A DNA stretch of 5,658 nt, taken from contig UQVZ01000079.1 of NCBI GenBank assembly GCA_900544675.1, positions 1-5,658 of the forward strand. The letters are read 5' to 3'. This DNA is from an uncultured Bacteroides sp. (GTDB lineage Bacteria; Bacteroidota; Bacteroidia; Bacteroidales; Bacteroidaceae). Position numbers and translations under genes: made by a program. A model generated the notes under the pieces. It saw only the letters and a program-made list of their open reading frames with translations, was not told the origin of the DNA and ran no database searches. Positions 1 to 5,641 of the stretch are shown here, piece by piece (the first letter of the stretch is position 1; every line of letters starts with the position of its first letter).

Positions 1-50
1 GACCCTCTGCTTGTAAGGCAGATGCTCTGAACCAGCTGAGCTAAACGCCC
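1..50 (-). tRNA. tRNA-Val (anticodon UAC), partial, 3' end outside window
   Basis: Read on the minus strand from base 50, the sequence folds as the 5' part of a tRNA. The acceptor 5' strand is GGGCGTT (50-44), followed by the linker TA. The D stem GCTC/GAGC (41-38 with 27-24) encloses a GG-containing loop. The anticodon stem TCTGC/GCAGA (22-18 with 10-6) closes the seven-base loop CTTACAA. The anticodon is TAC at 15-13, which reads valine GUA codons and, if U34 is modified, other GUN codons. Only the start of the variable region remains; the T arm and acceptor 3' strand lie beyond base 1, so acceptor pairing cannot be checked. A consensus promoter stands about 20 bases upstream, so this is probably the first gene of its transcript. 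Confidence 0.94.
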
Positions 51-76
51 GAAGGTCTCGTTCTCATTTGCGCTTG

Positions 77-107
77 CAAAGGTACAGCTTATTTTTGAAT
101 CTGCAAA
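77..107 (-). promoter_or_regulatory. Bacteroidetes-type promoter for tRNA-Val
   Basis: On the minus strand a -33 element TTTG (107-104) is followed by a 19-base spacer and a perfect -7 element TACCTTTG (84-77). This fits the TTTG-N19-21-TAnnTTTG consensus of the Bacteroidetes primary sigma factor. Initiation would fall near base 70, leaving a 5' leader of about 20 bases before the mature tRNA end at 50, as expected for RNase P processing. Confidence 0.82.
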
Positions 108-213
108 TTTTGGCGCACTTTTTTTCGTAAAAAATTAACTCAAGTATGTAAAAAGGGCATCCAAGCATCCATTTTGACCTGCCGTAAACCGTTATACATA
201 CCTGTATATACAC

Positions 214-242
214 GTAGAGACGCGATAAAATCGCGTCTCTAC
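214..242. repeat. GTAGAGACG-type palindromic repeat (13-bp arms)
   Basis: A perfect inverted repeat has arms GTAGAGACGCGAT (214-226) and ATCGCGTCTCTAC (230-242) around an AAA loop. Transcribed from either strand it would give a very stable 13-bp hairpin. It lies 72 bases past the trpS stop codon and before the tRNA-Val promoter, so it could end or protect the trpS transcript. No T-run follows it on the minus strand, so it is not a classical intrinsic terminator. Palindromes beginning GTAGAGACG are, from memory, dispersed repeats in Bacteroidetes and some cyanobacteria; the copy number here cannot be judged from one window. Confidence 0.85.
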
Positions 243-313
243 TCAAACCACGCCGTTGTTCTTTACGCCTCATTTTCAACTTTTTTCCACATCGGCGGAG
301 TTTTTTTTCTATT

Positions 314-1408
314 TTATTCTTCACCGAAGCGTTTCGCCTGTTCGGCTATCAATGCTTCATCTTCGAAATAATTGATTTTCATCGCGCGACGCACCTCGTC
401 GAGGGTCTGGGCTGCGGCTTCGCGTGCCACCTCGCATCCTTTCTTCAACATGTCATAAATGGCGGGGATGTCTTTCTCGAACGCTTTACGGCGCTCGCGG
501 ATGGGACCTAACTCTTCCTGCATGATGGCGGCAAGGAATTTCTTCACCTTCACATCGCCCAGACCGCCGCGCGTATAATGCGCCTTCAGCTCGTCCAGAT
601 TGGCGTAATCGGGCAAATAGCGTCCGAAGTGTTCGGGGCGGCAGAAAGCATCCAGGTAGGTGAATACCGTATTGCCTTCCAGCTTGCCGGGGTCGCTCAC
701 CTTGATATGCGTCGGGTCGGTGTACATGCTCCGTATCTTCTTTTCCACCTCGTCGGCAGAGTCGGACAAGTAAATGCAGTTGCCCAACGACTTGCTCATC
801 TTCGCCTTGCCGTCCGTTCCGGGCAAGCGCAGGCAGGCGGCATTGTCAGGCAGCAGGATTTCGGGTTCCACCAAGGTTTCGCCGTAGATATAGTTGAAGC
901 GGCGCACGATTTCGCGTGCTTGTTCCAGCATCGGTTCCTGGTCTTCGCCTACGGGCACGGTGGTCGCCTTGAACGCCGTGATATCGGCCGCCTGGCTGAT
1001 CGGATAGACGAAAAAGCCCACGGGAATGCTGGTCTCGAAGTTACGCATCTGGATTTCGGTCTTCACCGTAGGGTTGCGTTGCAGGCGCGATACCGTGACC
1101 AGGTCCATGTAATAAAAGGTAAGCTCGCACAGTTCCGGTATCTGTGACTGGATGAAGATGGTCGACTTAGCCGGGTCCAGTCCCACCGAAAGATAGTCGA
1201 GCGCCACCTCAATCACGTTCTGGCGTATCTTTTCGGGATTGTCTATGTTGTCGGTCAGAGCCTGTCCGTCGGCTTCGAACACGAAAATCTTGTCGTAAAG
1301 CCCCGAGTTCTGAAGCTCCACGCGTCGGCGCAAAGAGCCTACATAGTGGCCGATATGCAGTTTCCCGGTGGGGCGGTCACCGGTTAAAATAATCTTTTCT
1401 TTTCCCAT
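314..1408 (-). CDS. trpS: Tryptophanyl-tRNA synthetase (EC 6.1.1.2)
   Basis: This is a class Ic aminoacyl-tRNA synthetase of 364 residues that activates tryptophan with ATP and charges tRNA-Trp in the cytoplasm. The Rossmann signature HIGH is at residues 18-21 inside GDRPTGKLHIGHYVGSL. The KMSKS ATP loop is at 203-207. The tryptophan pocket segment YPISQAADI is at 135-143, with Asp142 in the position that contacts the indole nitrogen in the Bacillus enzyme. VPVGEDQEPM follows at 151-160. The protein is complete and somewhat longer than the roughly 330-residue Bacillus type. It belongs to the subfamily beginning 'ILTGDRPTGKLHIGHYVGSL' that I also recall from lactobacilli. Gln49 (ADGQALTDN) stands where the Bacillus enzyme has His43. 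The ATG at 1408 is supported by AAGGA (1421-1417) eight bases upstream and a consensus promoter just before it. The gene is monocistronic as far as visible and divergent from carB. Confidence 0.97.
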   Translation of the reverse strand: MGKEKIILTGDRPTGKLHIGHYVGSLRRRVELQNSGLYDKIFVFEADGQALTDNIDNPEKIRQNVIEVALDYLSVGLDPAKSTIFIQSQIPELCELTFYYMDLVTVSRLQRNPTVKTEIQMRNFETSIPVGFFVYPISQAADITAFKATTVPVGEDQEPMLEQAREIVRRFNYIYGETLVEPEILLPDNAACLRLPGTDGKAKMSKSLGNCIYLSDSADEVEKKIRSMYTDPTHIKVSDPGKLEGNTVFTYLDAFCRPEHFGRYLPDYANLDELKAHYTRGGLGDVKVKKFLAAIMQEELGPIRERRKAFEKDIPAIYDMLKKGCEVAREAAAQTLDEVRRAMKINYFEDEALIAEQAKRFGEE

Positions 1409-1416
1409 ATTGTTGT

Positions 1417-1421
1417 TCCTT
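1417..1421 (-). promoter_or_regulatory. Shine-Dalgarno-like site of trpS
   Basis: AAGGA on the minus strand sits eight bases before the trpS ATG, inside AATTAAGGAACAACAAT. It supports the chosen start. The other two protein genes here lack such a site, as is common in Bacteroidetes. Confidence 0.5.
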
Positions 1422-1438
1422 AATTAAATTTCTTGGGA

Positions 1439-1470
1439 CAAAGATAATCAAAACCTTTGTTTTCTTCAAA
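1439..1470 (-). promoter_or_regulatory. Bacteroidetes-type promoter of trpS
   Basis: On the minus strand, -33 TTTG (1470-1467) is followed by a 20-base spacer and the -7 element TATCTTTG (1446-1439), a full match to TAnnTTTG. The predicted leader is only about 25 bases, too short for a T-box or a peptide attenuator, so the sequence suggests no tryptophan-dependent leader control. Its elements interleave with those of the carB promoter. Confidence 0.78.
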
Positions 1471-1487
1471 AATAAATTGTTCCTTTG
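1456..1487 (+). promoter_or_regulatory. Probable carB promoter, divergent from and overlapping the trpS promoter
   Basis: On the plus strand, -33 TTTG (1456-1459) is followed by a 20-base spacer and TTCCTTTG (1480-1487). The latter matches TAnnTTTG except for T in place of A at the second base. Initiation near 1492 would leave a leader of about 80 bases before the carB ATG. The leader starts with a weak stem, TAAAGAG/CTCTTTA (1491-1497 with 1505-1511), and shows no recognisable riboswitch. Confidence 0.55.
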
Positions 1488-1574
1488 CAATAAAGAGTCT
1501 TTTTCTCTTTAAACGAGACAAAGCCCACAGATGTTTATCCGTTACCTGAAATTAACATAAATCTAGATAAAACC

Positions 1575-4500
1575 ATGAGAAAGGAATTAAAGAAAGTCCT
1601 GGTTCTTGGGTCGGGAGCGCTCAAGATCGGACAAGCCGGAGAGTTTGACTATTCAGGTTCACAAGCACTCAAAGCCTTGCGCGAAGAAGGCATACGCTCG
1701 GTACTGATTAACCCCAACATCGCTACCATCCAGACTTCGGAAGGCATCGCCGACCAAGTATATTTCCTGCCCGTCACCCCTTATTTCGTAGCCGAAATCA
1801 TCAAGAAAGAACGCCCCGACGGCATCTTGCTGGCTTTCGGAGGACAGACCGCCCTGAACTGCGGCACGGAACTGTACCGCAACGGGACCTTGAAGGAATA
1901 CGGCGTGGAAGTACTGGGCACCTCGGTAGAAGCCATCATGTACACCGAAGACCGTGACCTGTTTGTCAAGAAACTCGACGAAATCGCCCTGAAGACCCCG
2001 ATAAGCCAGGCGGTGGAAAACACCCGCGATGCTGTAGAGGCGGCACGGCGCATCGGCTATCCGGTGATGATTCGTTCGGCATACGCCTTAGGAGGACTGG
2101 GAAGCGGCATTTGCCCCAACGAGGAAGCCTTTATCGAACTGGCTGAAAGCGCATTCACCTTCTCGCCGCAAATCCTGGTGGAAGAATCGCTGAAAGGCTG
2201 GAAAGAAATCGAGTTCGAAGTCATCCGCGACGCCAACGACCATTGCTTTACCGTAGCCAGCATGGAGAACTTCGACCCGCTGGGCATCCATACGGGCGAA
2301 TCCATCGTGGTAGCCCCTACCTGCTCGTTGAGCGAGGAACAGGTCACCATGTTGCAGGAATTGTCGAAACAATGTGTGCGCCACCTGGGCATTGTAGGCG
2401 AATGTAACATCCAGTTCGCCTTCCATGCCGAGACCAACGATTACCGTATCATCGAAGTGAACGCGCGCCTCAGCCGTTCTTCGGCATTGGCATCGAAGGC
2501 TACGGGTTATCCGCTCGCTTTCGTAGCCGCCAAGATTGCCTTGGGATATAACCTGGACGAAATCGGCGAGATGGGCACCCCCAACTCGGCATACGTGGCT
2601 CCTTCGCTGGATTACCTCATCTGCAAGATTCCGCGCTGGGACCTGACCAAGTTCGTAGGCGTGTCACGCCGCATCGGCTCGAGCATGAAATCGGTAGGCG
2701 AAATCATGTCCATCGGGCGTTCGTTCGAAGAAATCATCCAGAAAGGGCTGCGCATGGTAGGCCAAGGCATGCACGGTTTCGTGGGCAACGACCATACGAA
2801 ATTCGAGAACCTCGATGATGAACTTGCCAATCCTACCGACCTCCGTATCTTCGCCATCGCACAAGCATTGGAAGAAGGATATACCATCGAGCGCATCTAC
2901 GACCTGACCAAGATAGACCCGTGGTTCATCGAAAGGCTGAAAAACATCGTCGACTACAAGCATAAGCTGCAAACCTACAACGCCCTCGAAGACCTTCCTG
3001 CCGACGTGCTCCGCGAAGCCAAACGCCTGGGATTCTCCGACTTCCAGATAGCCCGTTTCGTACTGAAACCGCAAGGCGGCACGATGGAAAAGGAAAACCT
3101 CATGGTGCGCGACCTGCGCAAACGGCTGGGCATCCTCCCGGCGGTAAAACGCATCAACACCGTAGCCTCGGAACATCCCGAACTCACCAATTACCTCTAC
3201 ATGACGTATGGTGCCGAAGGATACGACGTGAATTATTATAAGAACGAGAAATCGGTCATCGTGCTCGGCTCGGGCGCATACCGCATCGGTTCTTCCGTGG
3301 AATTCGACTGGTGCTCGGTAAATGCCATCCAGACCGCACGCAAGCTGGGCTATAAGTCCATCATGATTAACTACAACCCCGAAACGGTATCGACCGACTA
3401 TGACATGTGCGACCGCCTCTACTTCGACGAATTGTCGTTCGAGCGCGTACTGGATGTCATCGACCTGGAACAACCTCGCGGTGTCATCGTGTCGGTGGGC
3501 GGACAAATCCCCAACAACCTGGCCATGAAGCTCTACCGCCAGTCGGTACCCATCCTGGGCACTTCGCCTATCTCCATCGACCGTGCAGAGAACCGCAACA
3601 AGTTCTCGGCCATGCTCGACCAACTGGGCATCGACCAGCCCGCATGGCAGGAGCTGACCAGCCTGGAAGATGTCGAGAAGTTTGTGGAAAAAGTAGGCTA
3701 TCCGGTACTGGTACGCCCGTCCTACGTGCTGAGCGGTGCCGCCATGAATGTCTGCTACGATGAAGAAGAGCTGAAACGCTACCTGCAGATGGCAAGCGAG
3801 GTATCGAAAGAATACCCCGTAGTGGTATCCCAGTTCATGCAGGAAACCAAGGAAATCGAATTCGACGCCGTGGCACAACACGGGGAAGTGGTGGAATATG
3901 CCATTTCCGAACACATCGAATACGCGGGTGTACACTCGGGCGACGCTACACTGGTGTTCCCTGCCCAGCATATCTATTTCTCTACGGCACGCCAAATCAA
4001 GAAAATCAGCCGCCGCATCGCGCAAGAACTGAATATCTCGGGACCGTTCAACATCCAGTTCCTGGCACGCAAGAACGAAGTGAAAGTTATCGAATGCAAC
4101 CTGCGTGCTTCGCGCAGCTTCCCGTTCGCGTCGAAAGTGTTGAAACGCAACCTCATCGAAACGGCTACCCGCATCATGCTCGACGCTCCTTACGCCCGTC
4201 CCGACAAGTCGGCGTTCGACATCGACTGGATAGGTGTAAAAGCTTCGCAATTCTCTTTCGCCCGCTTGCAGAACGCCGACCCGGTATTGGGCGTAGATAT
4301 GTCTTCCACCGGCGAGGTAGGTTGCTTGGGCGATGATTTCAACGAGGCCTTGCTGAACGCCATGATAGCCACGGGCTACAAGATTCCCGAAAAATCCATC
4401 CTGTTGTCTTCGGGTGCCACGAAATCGAAAGTCGACCTGCTGGATGCCAGCCAGGCCTTGCACAAGAAGGGTTACCACATCTATGCTACCGCAGGTACCG

Positions 4501-4799
4501 CCACTTTCCTCAATTCGCACGGCATCTCCACGACACCGGTATTCTGGCCCGACGAACGTCCGCATGCCGAAAACAATGTGATGAAGATGATAGCAGGTCA
4601 TAAGTTCGACCTGATTGTCAATATTCCGAAGAACCACACCAAGCGTGAGTTGACCAACGGATACCGCATCCGCCGTGGTGCCATTGACCATAATATCCCG
4701 CTGATTACCAACGCACGCCTGGCAAAAGCCTTCATCGAAGCCTTCTGCCAAATGAAGCAGGAAGACATCAAGATTAAGAGCTGGCAGGAATATAAGTAA
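1575..4799 (+). CDS. carB: Carbamoyl-phosphate synthase large subunit, eukaryote-like (CPS1/CAD-like) type
   Basis: This complete 1074-residue synthetase makes carbamoyl phosphate from bicarbonate, ammonia and two ATP, for pyrimidine and arginine synthesis. Four regions are visible. The carboxyphosphate half is at about 1-400: GSGALKIGQAGEFDYSGSQ at 12-30, Arg127, Arg167 in IRSAYALGGLGSG, GIHTGES at 237-243, and EVNARLSRSSALASKATGYP from 294. The oligomerisation region is at about 401-555. The carbamoyl-phosphate half is at about 556-935: GSGAYRIGSSVEFDWC from 565, Arg714 in RPSYVLSGAAMN, and ECNLRASRSFPF from 840. The MGS-like effector domain is at about 936-1074. Both ATP-grasp domains look catalytically intact. 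Wording throughout (EFDYSGSQ, NPNIATIQTS, SLKGWKEIE, EFDWC) matches animal CPS1/CAD as I recall them rather than E. coli CarB. The ATG at 1575 has an A-rich upstream and no Shine-Dalgarno site. carA is not adjacent. It may be a second carB copy; that cannot be told from here. Confidence 0.97.
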   Translation: MRKELKKVLVLGSGALKIGQAGEFDYSGSQALKALREEGIRSVLINPNIATIQTSEGIADQVYFLPVTPYFVAEIIKKERPDGILLAFGGQTALNCGTELYRNGTLKEYGVEVLGTSVEAIMYTEDRDLFVKKLDEIALKTPISQAVENTRDAVEAARRIGYPVMIRSAYALGGLGSGICPNEEAFIELAESAFTFSPQILVEESLKGWKEIEFEVIRDANDHCFTVASMENFDPLGIHTGESIVVAPTCSLSEEQVTMLQELSKQCVRHLGIVGECNIQFAFHAETNDYRIIEVNARLSRSSALASKATGYPLAFVAAKIALGYNLDEIGEMGTPNSAYVAPSLDYLICKIPRWDLTKFVGVSRRIGSSMKSVGEIMSIGRSFEEIIQKGLRMVGQGMHGFVGNDHTKFENLDDELANPTDLRIFAIAQALEEGYTIERIYDLTKIDPWFIERLKNIVDYKHKLQTYNALEDLPADVLREAKRLGFSDFQIARFVLKPQGGTMEKENLMVRDLRKRLGILPAVKRINTVASEHPELTNYLYMTYGAEGYDVNYYKNEKSVIVLGSGAYRIGSSVEFDWCSVNAIQTARKLGYKSIMINYNPETVSTDYDMCDRLYFDELSFERVLDVIDLEQPRGVIVSVGGQIPNNLAMKLYRQSVPILGTSPISIDRAENRNKFSAMLDQLGIDQPAWQELTSLEDVEKFVEKVGYPVLVRPSYVLSGAAMNVCYDEEELKRYLQMASEVSKEYPVVVSQFMQETKEIEFDAVAQHGEVVEYAISEHIEYAGVHSGDATLVFPAQHIYFSTARQIKKISRRIAQELNISGPFNIQFLARKNEVKVIECNLRASRSFPFASKVLKRNLIETATRIMLDAPYARPDKSAFDIDWIGVKASQFSFARLQNADPVLGVDMSSTGEVGCLGDDFNEALLNAMIATGYKIPEKSILLSSGATKSKVDLLDASQALHKKGYHIYATAGTATFLNSHGISTTPVFWPDERPHAENNVMKMIAGHKFDLIVNIPKNHTKRELTNGYRIRRGAIDHNIPLITNARLAKAFIEAFCQMKQEDIKIKSWQEYK

Positions 4800-4800
4800 G

Positions 4801-4822
4801 TTACGCCCGCAAAGCGGGCTAA
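4801..4822 (+). terminator. GC-rich hairpin directly after carB
   Basis: GCCCGC (4805-4810), loop AAA, and GCGGGC (4814-4819) form a tight 6-bp GC stem. Flanking TTA and TAA can extend it past a bulged C. It begins two bases after the carB stop codon, the usual place for a terminator or 3'-end stabiliser. No T-tract follows, so intrinsic termination is only probable. Confidence 0.5.
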
Positions 4823-4983
4823 GTTGACAAGGTATCAGTTGACGAGTTGACAAGGTTTTGTAACCAGAAGTTAAAGAAGTTATCACTCCGCTTCGTTAGA
4901 AGTTAAAGCCAATACTTCTGCTTGATGTATTCAGTACCTGGCTCCTGGTTACCTAAAAATAAAACCTTGTCAACTCGTCAACT
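4822..4983. repeat. Composite inverted/direct repeat element between convergent genes
   Basis: A perfect 23-bp inverted repeat pairs 4837-4859 with 4961-4983 (left arm starts AGTTGACGAGTTGACAAG). Inside it, GTAACCAG (4860-4867) pairs with CTGGTTAC (4945-4952) after an 8-base bulge, and CAGAAGT (4865-4871) can alternatively pair with ACTTCTG (4914-4920). Direct repeats overlay this: AGTTGACAAGGT at 4822-4833 and 4845-4856, and AGAAGTTAAAG at 4866-4876 and 4898-4908. There is no coding potential. The right arm ends two bases from the stop codon of the convergent gene, so the element fills the space between carB and that gene. It could act as a bidirectional transcript end or be a small non-autonomous repeat. 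Confidence 0.8.
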
Positions 4984-4985
4984 AT

Positions 4986-5435
4986 TCATAATTTATCAGT
5001 TAGTAAACCAGGTTCTATTTCCAGCTTTGAGAACGCGAACATTTTCTTGCCCAGGTCTTTTAGCGAAGCACCGATATGGTACACCTCTTTATCATCAACT
5101 ATCAGGAAACGGTCATGGCTGTTCCTGTAGGCTCTGACATTAATTGGCGGATACTGGTCGTTATGCTTGTCAAGGAAATCTAGGTTATAATATTCAACTT
5201 GTCGAGTAACATATCTATCACCCTCTTTCTGAACTGTCGCAAATTTTGCGACAGTTGCCATGTCTTTCAACTCTTCTTTTAAGGCATTATTAATATGTTT
5301 ACCGATTGTTTTTATATCACGACCAAATAACTCTGATAATTGTTGGCGATTCAACCAAACTGTTTCATTTTCCATACGGACCTCTAACCTAGTTGTTTCA
5401 TCCGGCTGGTATAATATTATTTCTCCTTGTTCCAT
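4986..5435 (-). CDS. RhuM/PLD-like mosaic protein, probable internally deleted derivative
   Basis: The protein has 149 residues. Residues 1-86 resemble the N-terminus of RhuM-family proteins: GEIILYQ, an ENETVWLNRQQLSELFGRD winged-helix-like stretch at 22-40, then TVAKFATVQ and VTRQVEYYNLD. Residues 87-149 switch abruptly to the tail of RhuM/ORF6N-type proteins with a phospholipase-D-like end: KHNDQYPPINV, HDRFLIVD (107-114), then IGASLKDLGKK (121-131). His107, Arg109 and Asp114 form an HxR(x)4D variant of the HxK(x)4D motif, followed by GAS. From memory, intact relatives are roughly twice as long and have the segment after YYNLD (normally continuing as 'VIISVGYR...') that is absent here. The simplest reading is an in-frame deletion near base 5177, still open but possibly non-functional. 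It has no membrane segment or signal peptide and no Shine-Dalgarno site; it is visibly richer in A+T than carB, which suggests acquired DNA. Cellular role unknown. Confidence 0.72.
   Translation of the reverse strand: MEQGEIILYQPDETTRLEVRMENETVWLNRQQLSELFGRDIKTIGKHINNALKEELKDMATVAKFATVQKEGDRYVTRQVEYYNLDFLDKHNDQYPPINVRAYRNSHDRFLIVDDKEVYHIGASLKDLGKKMFAFSKLEIEPGLLTDKL
5232..5256. repeat. 25-base palindrome inside the RhuM-like gene
   Basis: AACTGTCGCAAA (5232-5243) and TTTGCGACAGTT (5245-5256) are perfect reverse complements around one T. On the coding strand this encodes the symmetrical peptide TVAKFATV. It may simply be a by-product of that peptide, or an operator-like or hairpin site. Confidence 0.75.
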
Positions 5436-5540
5436 TCTATTTAAACTTATATTCCATACATTACTCTACAAAAAAAATTACAACTATAAACAACAGAGCA
5501 GGAAAAGTCACTATACATTCAAACTCGCTCTGCAATACCA

Positions 5541-5548
5541 CAAATATA
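5541..5548 (-). promoter_or_regulatory. Possible -7 promoter element of the RhuM-like gene
   Basis: TATATTTG on the minus strand matches TAnnTTTG, but no TTTG lies at the expected 19-21 bases upstream. The leader would be about 100 bases. No better match occurs closer to the ATG at 5435. Confidence 0.28.
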
Positions 5549-5594
5549 GTGTTTATAATTGAAACTAATTTATTTGCATTTAAAATAAAAACAA

Positions 5595-5641
5595 ACACAG
5601 AGACACAGAGAAAATGAAGAATGAAGAATTAAGAATGAAGA
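5595..5641. repeat. Two adjacent short tandem repeats
   Basis: ACACAGAG occurs twice in tandem (5595-5610). It is followed by a heptamer array ATGAAGA, ATGAAGA, ATTAAGA, ATGAAGA (5614-5641). No gene is visible in 5436-5658: the stretch is A+T-rich, has in-frame stops, and runs off the window. Similar strings recur between genes in Bacteroides genomes as I remember them. Confidence 0.7.

Noticed and set aside
157..171. GCATCCA repeated twice in the tRNA-trpS spacer
   Set aside because: Two imperfect 8-base units only; no further copies nearby and no link to another feature.
64..324. 86-codon minus-strand frame after trpS
   Set aside because: It is translated through the GTAGAGACG palindrome, the tRNA promoter and A/T tracts, is dominated by Lys/Arg, and overlaps the end of trpS. 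It looks non-coding.
174..371. 65-codon plus-strand frame across the palindrome and the trpS 3' end
   Set aside because: It has no ribosome site, runs antisense into trpS, and shows no family resemblance.
578..1147. Plus-strand open frame of 189 codons antisense to trpS
   Set aside because: It lies wholly inside trpS, has no recognisable domain, and has no promoter or ribosome site.
1491..1511. Stem TAAAGAG/CTCTTTA in the carB leader as a possible attenuator
   Set aside because: The stem is seven mostly A-T pairs with no alternative pairing partner and no terminator partner before the start codon.
3407..3795. Short open frames on both strands within carB
   Set aside because: They are alternate-frame products of carB codons with low-complexity Pro/Arg/His-rich sequence.
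2664..4886. Minus-strand open frame of about 740 codons antisense to carB
   Set aside because: Its composition (rich in R, V, F, H and Q without family motifs) is what the complement of a GC-rich, strongly biased gene yields. carB on the other strand is unmistakable over its full length.
5494..5551. Short inverted repeats CAGAGC/GCTCTG and CACTATA/TATAGTG upstream of the RhuM-like gene
   Set aside because: The arms are 6-7 bases, widely spaced and mutually exclusive in folding, as expected by chance in A+T-rich DNA.
5260..5617. Two overlapping plus-strand frames (100 and 74 codons) at the right end
   Set aside because: They start antisense to the RhuM-like gene and continue through A+T-rich and tandem-repeat DNA; nothing supports them.
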